In this document: one piece after another, positions 6,847-12,897 of the stretch
How the letters are laid out: each line of letters begins with the position of its first letter
How positions within the stretch are numbered: position 1 is the stretch's first letter
Assembly (NCBI GenBank): GCA_009783065.1
Contig: WRHV01000022.1
Location: forward strand, 1 to 13,705
From: Betaproteobacteria bacterium
GTDB lineage: Bacteria; Pseudomonadota; Gammaproteobacteria; Burkholderiales; Burkholderiaceae
DNA length: 13,705 nt
Reading direction: 5' to 3'
The notes under the pieces: generated by a model
Told to the model about the DNA's origin: nothing
Database searches by the model: none
What the model saw: only the letters and a program-made list of their open reading frames with translations
Program-made: the position numbers and the translations under genes

Positions 6847-6992
6847 GGTTTTCTTTATTGGTTAATGTATGCAACCAGCAAACTAAATTCCCGATATTGC
6901 GACAATGCCGGAAGAGAGAACATGATGATGGCAGCAGTCTCTTTTTGGCATGTGTTGGTTCAGTGATTTCTGTCTGATATTCGTCATTGGTT

Positions 6993-7019
6993 TTGACATT
7001 AGCGGATGACATGGATAAT
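6993..7019 (+). promoter_or_regulatory. Candidate promoter for the aldo/keto reductase
   Basis: Perfect TTGACA (6993-6998) and GATAAT (7014-7019, 5 of 6). The spacer is 15 bp, shorter than ideal, as is sometimes seen in activator-dependent promoters. The start would be near 7026, giving a leader of about 43 nt. Confidence 0.45.
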
Positions 7020-7030
7020 CTGCTTGATGT

Positions 7031-7047
7031 ATTCTCAGCTTGAGAAT
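7031..7047. promoter_or_regulatory. Perfect palindrome in the aldo/keto reductase leader
   Basis: ATTCTCA-GCT-TGAGAAT: two 7-bp arms around a 3-nt centre, just after the predicted transcription start and 9 bp before the AAGGAG ribosome site. It could be an operator or a small RNA hairpin close to the ribosome site. Confidence 0.45.
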
Positions 7048-7068
7048 CTGCAAAGAAAGGAGTCCGAT

Positions 7069-8007
7069 ATGAAAAAATTCACCAGAAAACTGTTTCTTCT
7101 TTTTGCATTATCCGCCCTGCCTTTTATGGTTCAGGCTCAAACCGGCAAAGTGGCTGACAGCGCGACACCGGCTTTAAACATTCCGACAGTGACGCTTGCC
7201 AATGGCGTCAAAATGCCAGTTCTCGGTTTTGGTACTTTTACCTTGACGGGGGATGTGGGTGAAAAAAGCGTGGCAACAGCCCTTGCTTTAGGATACCGCC
7301 TTATTGATACGGCCGCCATTTACAGAAATGAAGAGGAGATTGGTGCTGCCATCAGAAAAAGCGGGATTGACCGCGCCTCACTTTTTATCACGACAAAGTT
7401 ATGGCAAAGCGATTCAGGATATGAAGGTACAAAAAGAGCTTTTGAAGCGTCCATGAAAAAGCTTGGCGTAGATTATATTGATCTCTACCTGATTCACTGG
7501 CCGCGCGGAGACGTAAGAGGTTCTTGGCGAGCGATGGAAGAGCTTTACAAGGCAGGCAAGATCAAAGCCATTGGCGTAAGCAATTTTGAGCCGGAACAGC
7601 TTGCGGCATTGATAAAGACAGCTCGTATCAAGCCAATGGTCAACCAGATCGAAATACACCCTTTCTTCCAGCAAAAAGAAGCACAGCAAGCCAATGAGAA
7701 ACTGGGTATCCGTGTGCAGGCATGGTCTCCTTTTGCGCAGGGACGAAATAATCTCTTCACGAATCCTGTTTTAGCCGCCATTGGCAAAAAACACAATAAA
7801 AGCGTTGCCCAGGTCACGCTTAGGTGGCTCATGCAAAGAGGCCTGAGCACCATTCCACGCACTTCAGAGCGTTCGGAGATGATGGAAAATCTCGATATCT
7901 TTGATTTTGAGCTGGATGCGGCAGATATGCAGAAAATCTCAACGCTGGATTTGAAAACCACCCTGTTCCCGGAATGGCGAAAAAATATAACTTTCCCTTC
8001 TGACTAG
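7069..8007 (+). CDS. Aldo/keto reductase with Sec signal peptide
   Basis: A 312-residue aldo/keto reductase, a TIM-barrel enzyme reducing aldehydes or ketones with NAD(P)H. The catalytic tetrad is complete: Asp80 and Tyr85 in LIDTAAIYRNE, Lys110 in ITTKLW, His143 in LIHWPRG. The cofactor region reads STIPRTSERSEMMEN (260-274), where the common IPKS is IPRT, still basic at the position that contacts the 2'-phosphate of NADPH. Residues 1-23 form a clear Sec signal peptide (KKFTRK, a hydrophobic core, cleavage after VQA), and no twin-arginine motif is present. Most relatives are cytoplasmic and lack the leader. ATG 7069 is chosen over an in-frame ATG at 7006 because of AAGGAG at 7057-7062 and the signal peptide. 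It appears monocistronic with its own promoter. Substrate unknown. Confidence 0.93.
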   Translation: MKKFTRKLFLLFALSALPFMVQAQTGKVADSATPALNIPTVTLANGVKMPVLGFGTFTLTGDVGEKSVATALALGYRLIDTAAIYRNEEEIGAAIRKSGIDRASLFITTKLWQSDSGYEGTKRAFEASMKKLGVDYIDLYLIHWPRGDVRGSWRAMEELYKAGKIKAIGVSNFEPEQLAALIKTARIKPMVNQIEIHPFFQQKEAQQANEKLGIRVQAWSPFAQGRNNLFTNPVLAAIGKKHNKSVAQVTLRWLMQRGLSTIPRTSERSEMMENLDIFDFELDAADMQKISTLDLKTTLFPEWRKNITFPSD

Positions 8008-8106
8008 GAGTGAAAGGGAGGCGGTTTGCATGTTGTTTTGTGCAAGGGTCAGGAATATCTGTGCAGAATCGTTGTTGGCGGCACAAACATCAACCTTGAA
8101 ATGATG

Positions 8107-8126
8107 GGGGGCAGGACAGTGCCCCC
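8107..8126. other. GC-rich hairpin downstream of the aldo/keto reductase
   Basis: GGGGGCA (8107-8113) and TGCCCCC (8120-8126) form a perfect 7-bp stem with a 6-nt loop. With no T-run it is not a canonical terminator; it may protect the reductase mRNA 3' end or belong to a leader for the downstream frame. Confidence 0.4.
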
Positions 8127-8171
8127 GCCGCCGCCCTGAATTTTCCGCCGCAACAGGAAAAGGAGAGCGAT

Positions 8172-8291
8172 TTGAGTGCAGATACCGTTGCCCTTTTTAT
8201 TTCTGACACATCCTTTTGCTTTGCATCAGTTCCTGTTGATGATAATAAAACTAGACTTCAAGAATCAGTGACCGATGAGGCGGTTTTTTGA
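8172..8291 (+). CDS. Possible 39-residue small open frame, doubtful
   Basis: TTG 8172 opens a 39-codon frame (starting MSADTVALFISD, ending DEAVF) with an unusually good ribosome-like sequence AAAAGGAGAG about 6 nt upstream. The alternative GTG 8176 opens a different 31-codon hydrophobic frame. No family is recognised. The stop falls inside a terminator-like T-run. Only the ribosome site supports it. Confidence 0.2.
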   Translation: MSADTVALFISDTSFCFASVPVDDNKTRLQESVTDEAVF

Positions 8292-8379
8292 TGCTGCACG
8301 CTGTAAAAGTAGTACGGGCCTGTATTTTTTGACGGATCATTATTGATTGCGTGAACTGGCAATATTTTTGGGAGGGATT

Positions 8380-8904
8380 ATGAGGGTAAAGAGGATAATA
8401 GGTTGCCTATGCGGTTTGCCTCTTGCAGTAATGTTTGTGTTTTCTTCACCGGCGGCATTGGCTCAGGAAAGTACTGCAAAGACAGAAGCCAAGGCTGCGG
8501 TGAAGCAGAAGGAGGCGCTGGATTTTCCGGTTGTGACGCTTCAGCACTGGAAGGATGGTTCCCCGGATGCGCGTTATGGTTTTTTGATTGGTTTTACTTC
8601 AGCTGTTGAAATGGAAAAGCAATGGCAGGGCAAAAAGCCCCTGAAGATGGAATATAGCCTGAATCGTACTTGGGCAAAGGGTTTTGATGGCGTTACATTA
8701 AAAAATATTTATGACAACATCAATGCCTATATTGAAGCCAATCCTGATAATCTGAAACTCCCGCTGGTTGAATATCTTTGGTATGCCTATGCACAACCGC
8801 AGACGAATGAAAAAGTCAGCCGGAAAAAGCTGGAGAGCTTGAATTTCGCAACAGAAGAAAGACCGGTTAAGAATATTAAACCCGTCATGAAAGGAGGGAA
8901 TTAA
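8380..8904 (+). CDS. Secreted protein of unknown function
   Basis: A 174-residue protein with a Sec signal peptide (residues 1-28, basic start, hydrophobic core, cleavage after ALA before QES), so the mature part of about 146 residues should be periplasmic. The mature chain has a Lys/Ala-rich start (33-48), then WKDGSPDARYGFLIGFTSA and later a helix-rich part including NAYIEANPDNLKLPLVEYLW. The pattern of a G-[FL]-x-G segment, then a helix, NPD and a hydrophobic helix is faintly like Rap1a/Tai-type periplasmic proteins, but their cysteines are absent, so I do not assign it. ATG 8380 has GGAGGG at 8371-8376; an upstream in-frame TTG (8347) would spoil the signal peptide. It is coupled to the next gene, 1 bp away. 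Confidence 0.85.
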   Translation: MRVKRIIGCLCGLPLAVMFVFSSPAALAQESTAKTEAKAAVKQKEALDFPVVTLQHWKDGSPDARYGFLIGFTSAVEMEKQWQGKKPLKMEYSLNRTWAKGFDGVTLKNIYDNINAYIEANPDNLKLPLVEYLWYAYAQPQTNEKVSRKKLESLNFATEERPVKNIKPVMKGGN

Positions 8905-8905
8905 T

Positions 8906-9127
8906 ATGAGGAAATTGACAACCATGACAGTTTTGACCTGTTTTGTTGCGCTGATGGGGTGTTCCAACATGAGTAAAACCCAGCAAGGCGCGGTGACTGG
9001 TGCTGCCTTAGGTGCTGCTGCCGGTGCCGGTATTGGGGCTTTGACCCATGGAAGTGCCGGTACGGGCGCTTTGATTGGTGGTGCGTTGGGTGGTGTGGCA
9101 GGTGGAATCTATGGTCATAACAGATAA
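8906..9127 (+). CDS. Small glycine-zipper lipoprotein
   Basis: A 73-residue predicted lipoprotein. The lipobox LMGC puts the lipidated Cys at residue 19. The rest is a glycine-zipper segment of two membrane-like stretches rich in G-x-x-x-G and Ala/Gly (about 27-46 and 50-70) around a THGSAGTG turn, ending YGHNR. Such zippers occur in OsmB/YmgG/SlyB-type envelope stress lipoproteins; the exact role here is unknown. Its ribosome site GGAGGG (8893-8898) lies inside the last codons of the preceding gene, and only 1 bp separates them, indicating cotranslation and perhaps a shared envelope function. A strong bidirectional terminator follows about 50 bp downstream. Confidence 0.87.
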   Translation: MRKLTTMTVLTCFVALMGCSNMSKTQQGAVTGAALGAAAGAGIGALTHGSAGTGALIGGALGGVAGGIYGHNR

Positions 9128-9178
9128 GCCGCTTGTCGGAATGTGTGGATAGGCGGCGTTTTTAATTGTCCACAGCCT

Positions 9179-9210
9179 AAAAAAGGCGGATCGGCTGATC
9201 CGCCTTTTTT
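9179..9210. terminator. Bidirectional Rho-independent terminator
   Basis: AAAAAA-GGCGGATC (9179-9192), GGCT loop, GATCCGCC-TTTTTT (9197-9210): a perfect stem flanked by A and T runs, between the glycine-zipper gene and the convergent reverse-strand small gene. Confidence 0.95.
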
Positions 9211-9233
9211 GTGCATGCTTGTTTTTAGCAGGT

Positions 9234-9452
9234 CTATTCTTCTGACAGCCGTTCTTTGACTTTGTTTTGGGCATAGACGCTGTTATATTTGCCCATGCAT
9301 ATTTCATTGATCCAAAGGCCGTTTTCAGCATCAATCATGGCGCTTAATCCCGAGGCGCGTAGCAGGTCAAGCGTTTTTTCCGGCGACAGGGAATGGTCTG
9401 CTGTGGTGTGATATTCCTCAAGCAGGTTTCGCTGGGGCTGGGGTAGGTTCAT
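9234..9452 (-). CDS. Hypothetical 72-residue protein
   Basis: A small soluble protein with no signal peptide or membrane segment. The sequence is mixed and helix-prone: MNLPQPQRNLLEEYH, then SLSPEKTLDLLRASGLSAM, a central DAENGLWINEICMGKY, and a charged C-terminus NKVKERLSEE. It has one Cys (in EICMG). I recognise no family. Support comes from its position against a shared bidirectional terminator and coding-like composition. Against it, ATG 9452 has only a weak purine run (GAAAAAGAAAAC) before it. The frame stays open about 30 codons upstream with coding-like hydrophilic residues but no usual start codon, so the true start could differ or the 5' end may be degraded. It is divergent from nuoA. 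Confidence 0.6.
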   Translation of the reverse strand: MNLPQPQRNLLEEYHTTADHSLSPEKTLDLLRASGLSAMIDAENGLWINEICMGKYNSVYAQNKVKERLSEE

Positions 9453-9706
9453 GTTTTCTTTTTCAGATGGCGTGTTGTATTTAACTTGTGCAGGCGCTTC
9501 ACGATTTTGATCTTTTAGTAAATCTTATTAGAGAGTATCATATCGTCTTAATATGAATGTTGATGGTTTTTTCATTTTTTCAGGATGTCCTGAATATCCT
9601 TATTATTCTCCGCGCAGGCAAAATAATGGCTTTGGCAAAGCGGGTCAGATGCTTTTTCTGATGATTTTCCTTTCCATCTTGATGTTTTCACTCGGGGAGG
9701 CTGAAT
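9453..9706. other. Divergent region upstream of the nuo operon
   Basis: AT-rich spacer expected to hold the nuo promoter. TATCAT (9536-9541, 5 of 6 to a -10) lacks a good -35; TTGATC (9507-9512) is too far from it. A 54-codon frame from ATG 9553 runs into nuoA. No terminator seen. Confidence 0.5.
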
Positions 9707-9717
9707 GTGATTCTTGA
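9553..9717 (+). CDS. Possible 54-residue small membrane protein overlapping nuoA start, doubtful
   Basis: ATG 9553 opens a 54-codon frame ending TGA 9715-9717, 11 bp inside nuoA. The product would have a polar first half ([18 protein letters not shown], then [13 protein letters not shown]) and a hydrophobic helix [16 protein letters not shown] followed by EAECDS. No ribosome site precedes the ATG, and the hydrophobic part could simply reflect the T-rich leader. If translated it would couple to nuoA. Confidence 0.22.
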   Translation: MNVDGFFIFSGCPEYPYYSPRRQNNGFGKAGQMLFLMIFLSILMFSLGEAECDS

Positions 9718-10066
9718 AGCCTATTTTCCGGTTCTCCTGTTCATTTTGGTCGGCGTGGTTTTCGGGGGCTTTTCCTTATTAATGGGACGATTAGCAGGGC
9801 CGCATAAGCCGGATGCCGAAAAAAATTCCCAATACGAGTGTGGTTTTCCTGCGTTCGATGATGCACGTGTCAAATTTGATGTGCGCTATTACCTGATTGC
9901 CATTTTGTTTATTTTGTTTGATCTGGAAACAGCCTTTCTTTTTCCGTGGGCAGCTTCCATGCGGGATCTGGGTTGGCCCGGGTTGATTGCCATGCTGATT
10001 TTTATTTTGGAGCTGGCAGTCGGATTCTGGTATATCTGGAAAAAAGGCGCGCTTGACTGGGAGTAA
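9707..10066 (+). CDS. nuoA: NADH-quinone oxidoreductase subunit A
   Basis: NuoA (ND3 homologue) is a membrane subunit at the junction of the peripheral and membrane arms of respiratory complex I. The 119 residues have three membrane helices (about 6-28, 60-82, 91-111). The conserved loop [20 protein letters not shown] carries Cys45, the counterpart of the ND3 loop cysteine, and the second helix contains [11 protein letters not shown] with the conserved Glu74. The start is GTG 9707, supported by GGGGAGG at 9694-9700 and the family N-terminus [11 protein letters not shown]; the ATG at 9705 is out of frame. It is first gene of the nuo operon here; nuoB begins 3 bp later. The preceding AT-rich spacer should hold the promoter, but no clear one was found. 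Confidence 0.97.
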   Translation: MILEAYFPVLLFILVGVVFGGFSLLMGRLAGPHKPDAEKNSQYECGFPAFDDARVKFDVRYYLIAILFILFDLETAFLFPWAASMRDLGWPGLIAMLIFILELAVGFWYIWKKGALDWE

Positions 10067-10069
10067 GTA

Positions 10070-10546
10070 ATGGCATTGGATGGTTTGTTAAACGAAGGAT
10101 TCATAACAACCTCACTGGACACGGTGATCAACTGGGGGCGTACCAGTTCGCTTTGGCCGGTGTCATTCGGGCTGGCGTGCTGTGCGATTGAAATGATGCA
10201 TGCCAGTGCTTCCCGTTACGATCTGGACCGGTATGGTACCTTTTATCGGCCCACGCCAAGGCAGTCGGATGTGATGATTGTGGCTGGTACCCTTTGCAAT
10301 AAAATGGCGCCGGCCTTAAGAAAGGTATATGACCAGATGGCCGAGCCGCGCTGGGTTATCTCGATGGGGTCTTGCGCTAATGGCGGCGGTTACTATCATT
10401 ATTCGTATTCCGTTGTGCGCGGTTGTGACCGGATTGTTCCGGTGGATGTTTATGTGCCTGGTTGTCCGCCTACGGCTGAAGCATTGCTGTATGCTTTTAT
10501 CCAGTTGAAAAACAAGATCAAGCGCACCAATACCATTGCGCGATAA
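10070..10546 (+). CDS. nuoB: NADH-quinone oxidoreductase subunit B
   Basis: NuoB (PSST homologue) binds the terminal 4Fe-4S cluster N2 and, with NuoD, forms the quinone site of complex I. The 158-residue length is normal. The four N2 ligands are visible: the adjacent pair Cys37-Cys38 in [10 protein letters not shown], Cys102 in [10 protein letters not shown] and Cys132 in [10 protein letters not shown]. The basic C-terminus [12 protein letters not shown] is typical of betaproteobacteria. ATG 10070 lies 3 bp after nuoA, with GGGAG at 10059-10063 overlapping the nuoA end. nuoC begins 16 bp downstream. Confidence 0.98.
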   Translation: MALDGLLNEGFITTSLDTVINWGRTSSLWPVSFGLACCAIEMMHASASRYDLDRYGTFYRPTPRQSDVMIVAGTLCNKMAPALRKVYDQMAEPRWVISMGSCANGGGYYHYSYSVVRGCDRIVPVDVYVPGCPPTAEALLYAFIQLKNKIKRTNTIAR

Positions 10547-10562
10547 GGCGGGGCGATAGAAT

Positions 10563-11159
10563 ATGACGACAAGACTCATACGGTTGCAGGAAACGCTGCG
10601 GGAAAGCCTGGGAAGCCGCATGCGTTCATGTACCTATGCACTGGGTGAAGTCACTCTGATTGTTGATGGTTCGGATTATCGTGAAACGATGCTGATGCTA
10701 AGGGATCAGCCTGATCTGTCATTTGAGGAACTCATTGATTTGTGCGGAATGGATTATGGGGAGTATGGCAACAGCCGGCACGATGGCCCGAGGTATGCCG
10801 TGGTGGTGCATCTGCTTTCGCTGAAGCATAACCGGCGGTTGAGGGTACGGGTATTTGTACCGGATGAAGCCATGCCGTTGCTCCCTACCATCATGGATAT
10901 TTGGCCTGCGGCAAACTGGTATGAGCGGGAAGCTTTTGACCTTTTCGGTATCCTGTTTGAAGGACATACCGATTTGCGGCGCATTCTGACGGATTATGGC
11001 TTCGTCGGGCATCCGCTCCGCAAGGATTTTCCGGTTCATGGCTATGTTGAAATGCGCTATGACGAAGTTGAACGCAAGGTGGTTTACCAGCCGGTAACAA
11101 TCGAGCAGCGTGAAATAACGCCCCGTGTGATCCGGGAAGAGGATTACGGTAGAAGATAA
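10563..11159 (+). CDS. nuoC: NADH-quinone oxidoreductase subunit C
   Basis: NuoC (30-kDa subunit homologue) is part of the quinone-reducing module of the peripheral arm. At 198 residues it is a free-standing NuoC, unlike the NuoCD fusion of E. coli. The 30-kDa signature is clear: [17 protein letters not shown] (119-135), then [21 protein letters not shown] (137-157). The acidic/basic tail ends EEDYGRR, and the stop codon TAA abuts the nuoD ATG with no gap, indicating translational coupling. The start ATG 10563 has only a weak GGGG-type site upstream (10551-10554). Confidence 0.97.
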   Translation: MTTRLIRLQETLRESLGSRMRSCTYALGEVTLIVDGSDYRETMLMLRDQPDLSFEELIDLCGMDYGEYGNSRHDGPRYAVVVHLLSLKHNRRLRVRVFVPDEAMPLLPTIMDIWPAANWYEREAFDLFGILFEGHTDLRRILTDYGFVGHPLRKDFPVHGYVEMRYDEVERKVVYQPVTIEQREITPRVIREEDYGRR

Positions 11160-12413
11160 ATGGTTGAGATCAAGAATTACACCGTCAATTTCGGGCCGCA
11201 GCATCCGGCAGCGCATGGCGTGTTGCGTCTGATTCTTGAACTCGACGGCGAAGTGATTCAGCGTGCTGACCCGCATATCGGTATGCTGCATCGCGGTACC
11301 GAAAAACTGGTTGAACAAAAGACATGGTTGCAGGCGTTGCCATACATGGATCGGCTGGATTACATTTCGATGATGGCTAACGAGCATGCCTATGTTTTGG
11401 CGGTTGAAAAGCTGCTGGGTATTGCGGTGCCGATTCGCGCGCAATACATCCGCGTCATGTTTGACGAGATCACGCGTCTTTTGAATCATCTTCTTTTTCT
11501 TGGCGCACAAGCGCTGGATGTGGGCGCAATGGCCGTATTTTTGTACGCTTATCGGGAAAGGGAAGATCTTTTCGACTGTTATGAGGCGGTCAGTGGCGCT
11601 CGCATGCACGCTGCTTATTACCGTCCTGGCGGCGTTAATCGGGATTTGCCCGATTCGATGCCGCAGCATAAAAAGACCCATTTGAGCAAGGAAAAGCGGC
11701 TAAAGGCGCTTAATGCCAATCGGCAAGGGTCGCTGCTGGATTTTATTGAGGATTTTACCAACCGTTTTCCGAAGCATATCGATGAATATGAGACCTTGCT
11801 GACAGAAAACCGTATTTGGAAACAGCGACTGGTTGACGTTGGCGTCATTTCGCCGGAAGACGCCATGGCGGCGGGTTTTACCGGCCCGATGCTTCGCGGT
11901 TCAGGCGTGGAGTGGGATTTACGGAAAAAACAGCCGTATGCAGTTTATGACCGGCTGGATTTCGCTATCCCCGTCGGAAAGAATGGCGATTGCTATGACC
12001 GGTATCTTGTCCGGGTTGAAGAAATGCGCCAGTCCAACCGGATCATCAAACAATGTGTGGACTGGCTGCGCCAAAATCCGGGGCCAATCATGACATCCGA
12101 TGGCAAAGTTGCCCCCCCGAAAAGAGAAAAAATGAAGACAGGCATGGAAGAAATGATCCACCATTTCAAACTGTTTTCAGAAGGGTTCCATGTCCCTTCC
12201 GGCGAAGTGTATGCGGCGGTGGAGGCGCCCAAGGGCGAATTTGGTATTTATGTCGTGTCTGACGGCGCAAACAAGCCATATCGTATGAAGATCCGTTCGC
12301 CGGCGTTTGCCCATTTGCAAAATCTGGGTAATCTGATTAAGGGGCATTTGATTGCGGATGCGGTTTCGATCATCGGCAACATTGATATTGTTTTCGGGGA
12401 AATCGACCGGTGA
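11160..12413 (+). CDS. nuoD: NADH-quinone oxidoreductase subunit D
   Basis: NuoD (49-kDa subunit homologue) forms most of the quinone-binding pocket of complex I with NuoB. The 417-residue length is normal for the unfused form. N-terminal motifs are [14 protein letters not shown] (11-24), [13 protein letters not shown] (38-50) and [12 protein letters not shown] (61-72). His19 and Tyr68 correspond to the quinone-liganding His59 and Tyr108 of the bovine subunit. The C-terminus ends DIVFGEIDR, the usual family end. The ATG follows the nuoC stop directly; nuoE begins 7 bp after the nuoD stop. Confidence 0.98.
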   Translation: MVEIKNYTVNFGPQHPAAHGVLRLILELDGEVIQRADPHIGMLHRGTEKLVEQKTWLQALPYMDRLDYISMMANEHAYVLAVEKLLGIAVPIRAQYIRVMFDEITRLLNHLLFLGAQALDVGAMAVFLYAYREREDLFDCYEAVSGARMHAAYYRPGGVNRDLPDSMPQHKKTHLSKEKRLKALNANRQGSLLDFIEDFTNRFPKHIDEYETLLTENRIWKQRLVDVGVISPEDAMAAGFTGPMLRGSGVEWDLRKKQPYAVYDRLDFAIPVGKNGDCYDRYLVRVEEMRQSNRIIKQCVDWLRQNPGPIMTSDGKVAPPKREKMKTGMEEMIHHFKLFSEGFHVPSGEVYAAVEAPKGEFGIYVVSDGANKPYRMKIRSPAFAHLQNLGNLIKGHLIADAVSIIGNIDIVFGEIDR

Positions 12414-12420
12414 GGAAATA

Positions 12421-12897
12421 ATGCTGAGTAAAGAAACTTATAAAAAGATTGACCGGGAAATCGCGAAATTTCCGCCCGGGAAAAAGCGGTCGGCGGCGAT
12501 TGCCTCTATGGCGATTGCCCAGGATGAAACCGGCTGGCTTTCGTCAGCCGTCATGCAGGAGATTGCGGATTATCTTGGCGTGCCGGTCATTGCGATACAG
12601 GAAATTGCCAGCTTTTATAGCATGTTTGATACGAAGCCTGTCGGCAAATACAAAATAACGGTTTGCACGAACCTGCCGTGTGAATTTTCCGGTGGTGTGC
12701 AAGTTGCGCAGTATCTGCAAATCAAGTTGGGAATTGGTTTCGGTGAAACAACGCATGATGGTTTATTTACCCTGGTTGAAGGGGAATGTATGGGAGCATG
12801 TGGCGATGGCCCGGTTTTGCTGGTGAACAACAAACAGATGCACATGCGCATGTCGAATGCCAAAATTGACCGTCTGCTGGAGGACTTGAAGAAATGA
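12421..12897 (+). CDS. nuoE: NADH-quinone oxidoreductase subunit E
   Basis: NuoE (24-kDa subunit homologue) carries the 2Fe-2S cluster N1a in the NADH-dehydrogenase module of complex I and pairs with NuoF. From ATG 12421 it has 158 residues. The thioredoxin-like domain shows all four cluster ligands: Cys82 and Cys87 in VCTNLPCEFSG, Cys123 and Cys127 in GECMGACGDGP. GAGG at 12412-12415, overlapping the nuoD stop, supports this start; an upstream in-frame alternative at 12352 would lie within nuoD. The C-terminus overlaps nuoF by four bases (ATGA). Confidence 0.97.
   Translation: MLSKETYKKIDREIAKFPPGKKRSAAIASMAIAQDETGWLSSAVMQEIADYLGVPVIAIQEIASFYSMFDTKPVGKYKITVCTNLPCEFSGGVQVAQYLQIKLGIGFGETTHDGLFTLVEGECMGACGDGPVLLVNNKQMHMRMSNAKIDRLLEDLKK

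Larger units (their letters stand above)
6782..7068. other. Intergenic region before the aldo/keto reductase
   Basis: No credible gene was found. It holds a TTGACA promoter-like element overlapping an inverted repeat (6817-6846), a possible 14-codon open frame MMMAAVSFWHVLVQ (6922-6966) with a weak purine-rich GAAGAGAG upstream, the proposed aldo/keto reductase promoter (6993-7019) and a palindrome in its leader (7031-7047). Confidence 0.6.
8008..8379. other. Intergenic region, 372 bp
   Basis: Between the aldo/keto reductase and the secreted protein gene. It contains a GC-rich hairpin without T-run (8107-8126), a run of GCC triplets, a strong AAAAGGAGAG ribosome-like site (about 8157-8166) followed by small open frames from TTG 8172 or GTG 8176, and a weak terminator-like ACCG-ATGAGG-CGGTTTTTT (8271-8289). 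TTGACG at 8329-8334 may be a -35, but no good -10 follows. Confidence 0.6.

Noticed and set aside
6682..6966. 94-codon forward frame after the tRNA
   Set aside because: Its start lies inside tRNA-Leu and it reads through the terminator; only its last 14 codons have even weak translation signals.
8095..8150. Resemblance to a fluoride riboswitch (GATGG, CCGCC, CTGA elements)
   Set aside because: The consensus spacing and the CTGATGA-type end are missing, and the downstream genes are not fluoride exporters.
10719..11681. Long reverse-strand open frame (320 codons) opposite nuoC and nuoD
   Set aside because: It lies wholly opposite two clear conserved genes, has no recognisable motif or ribosome site, and reads as a mirror of their codon bias.
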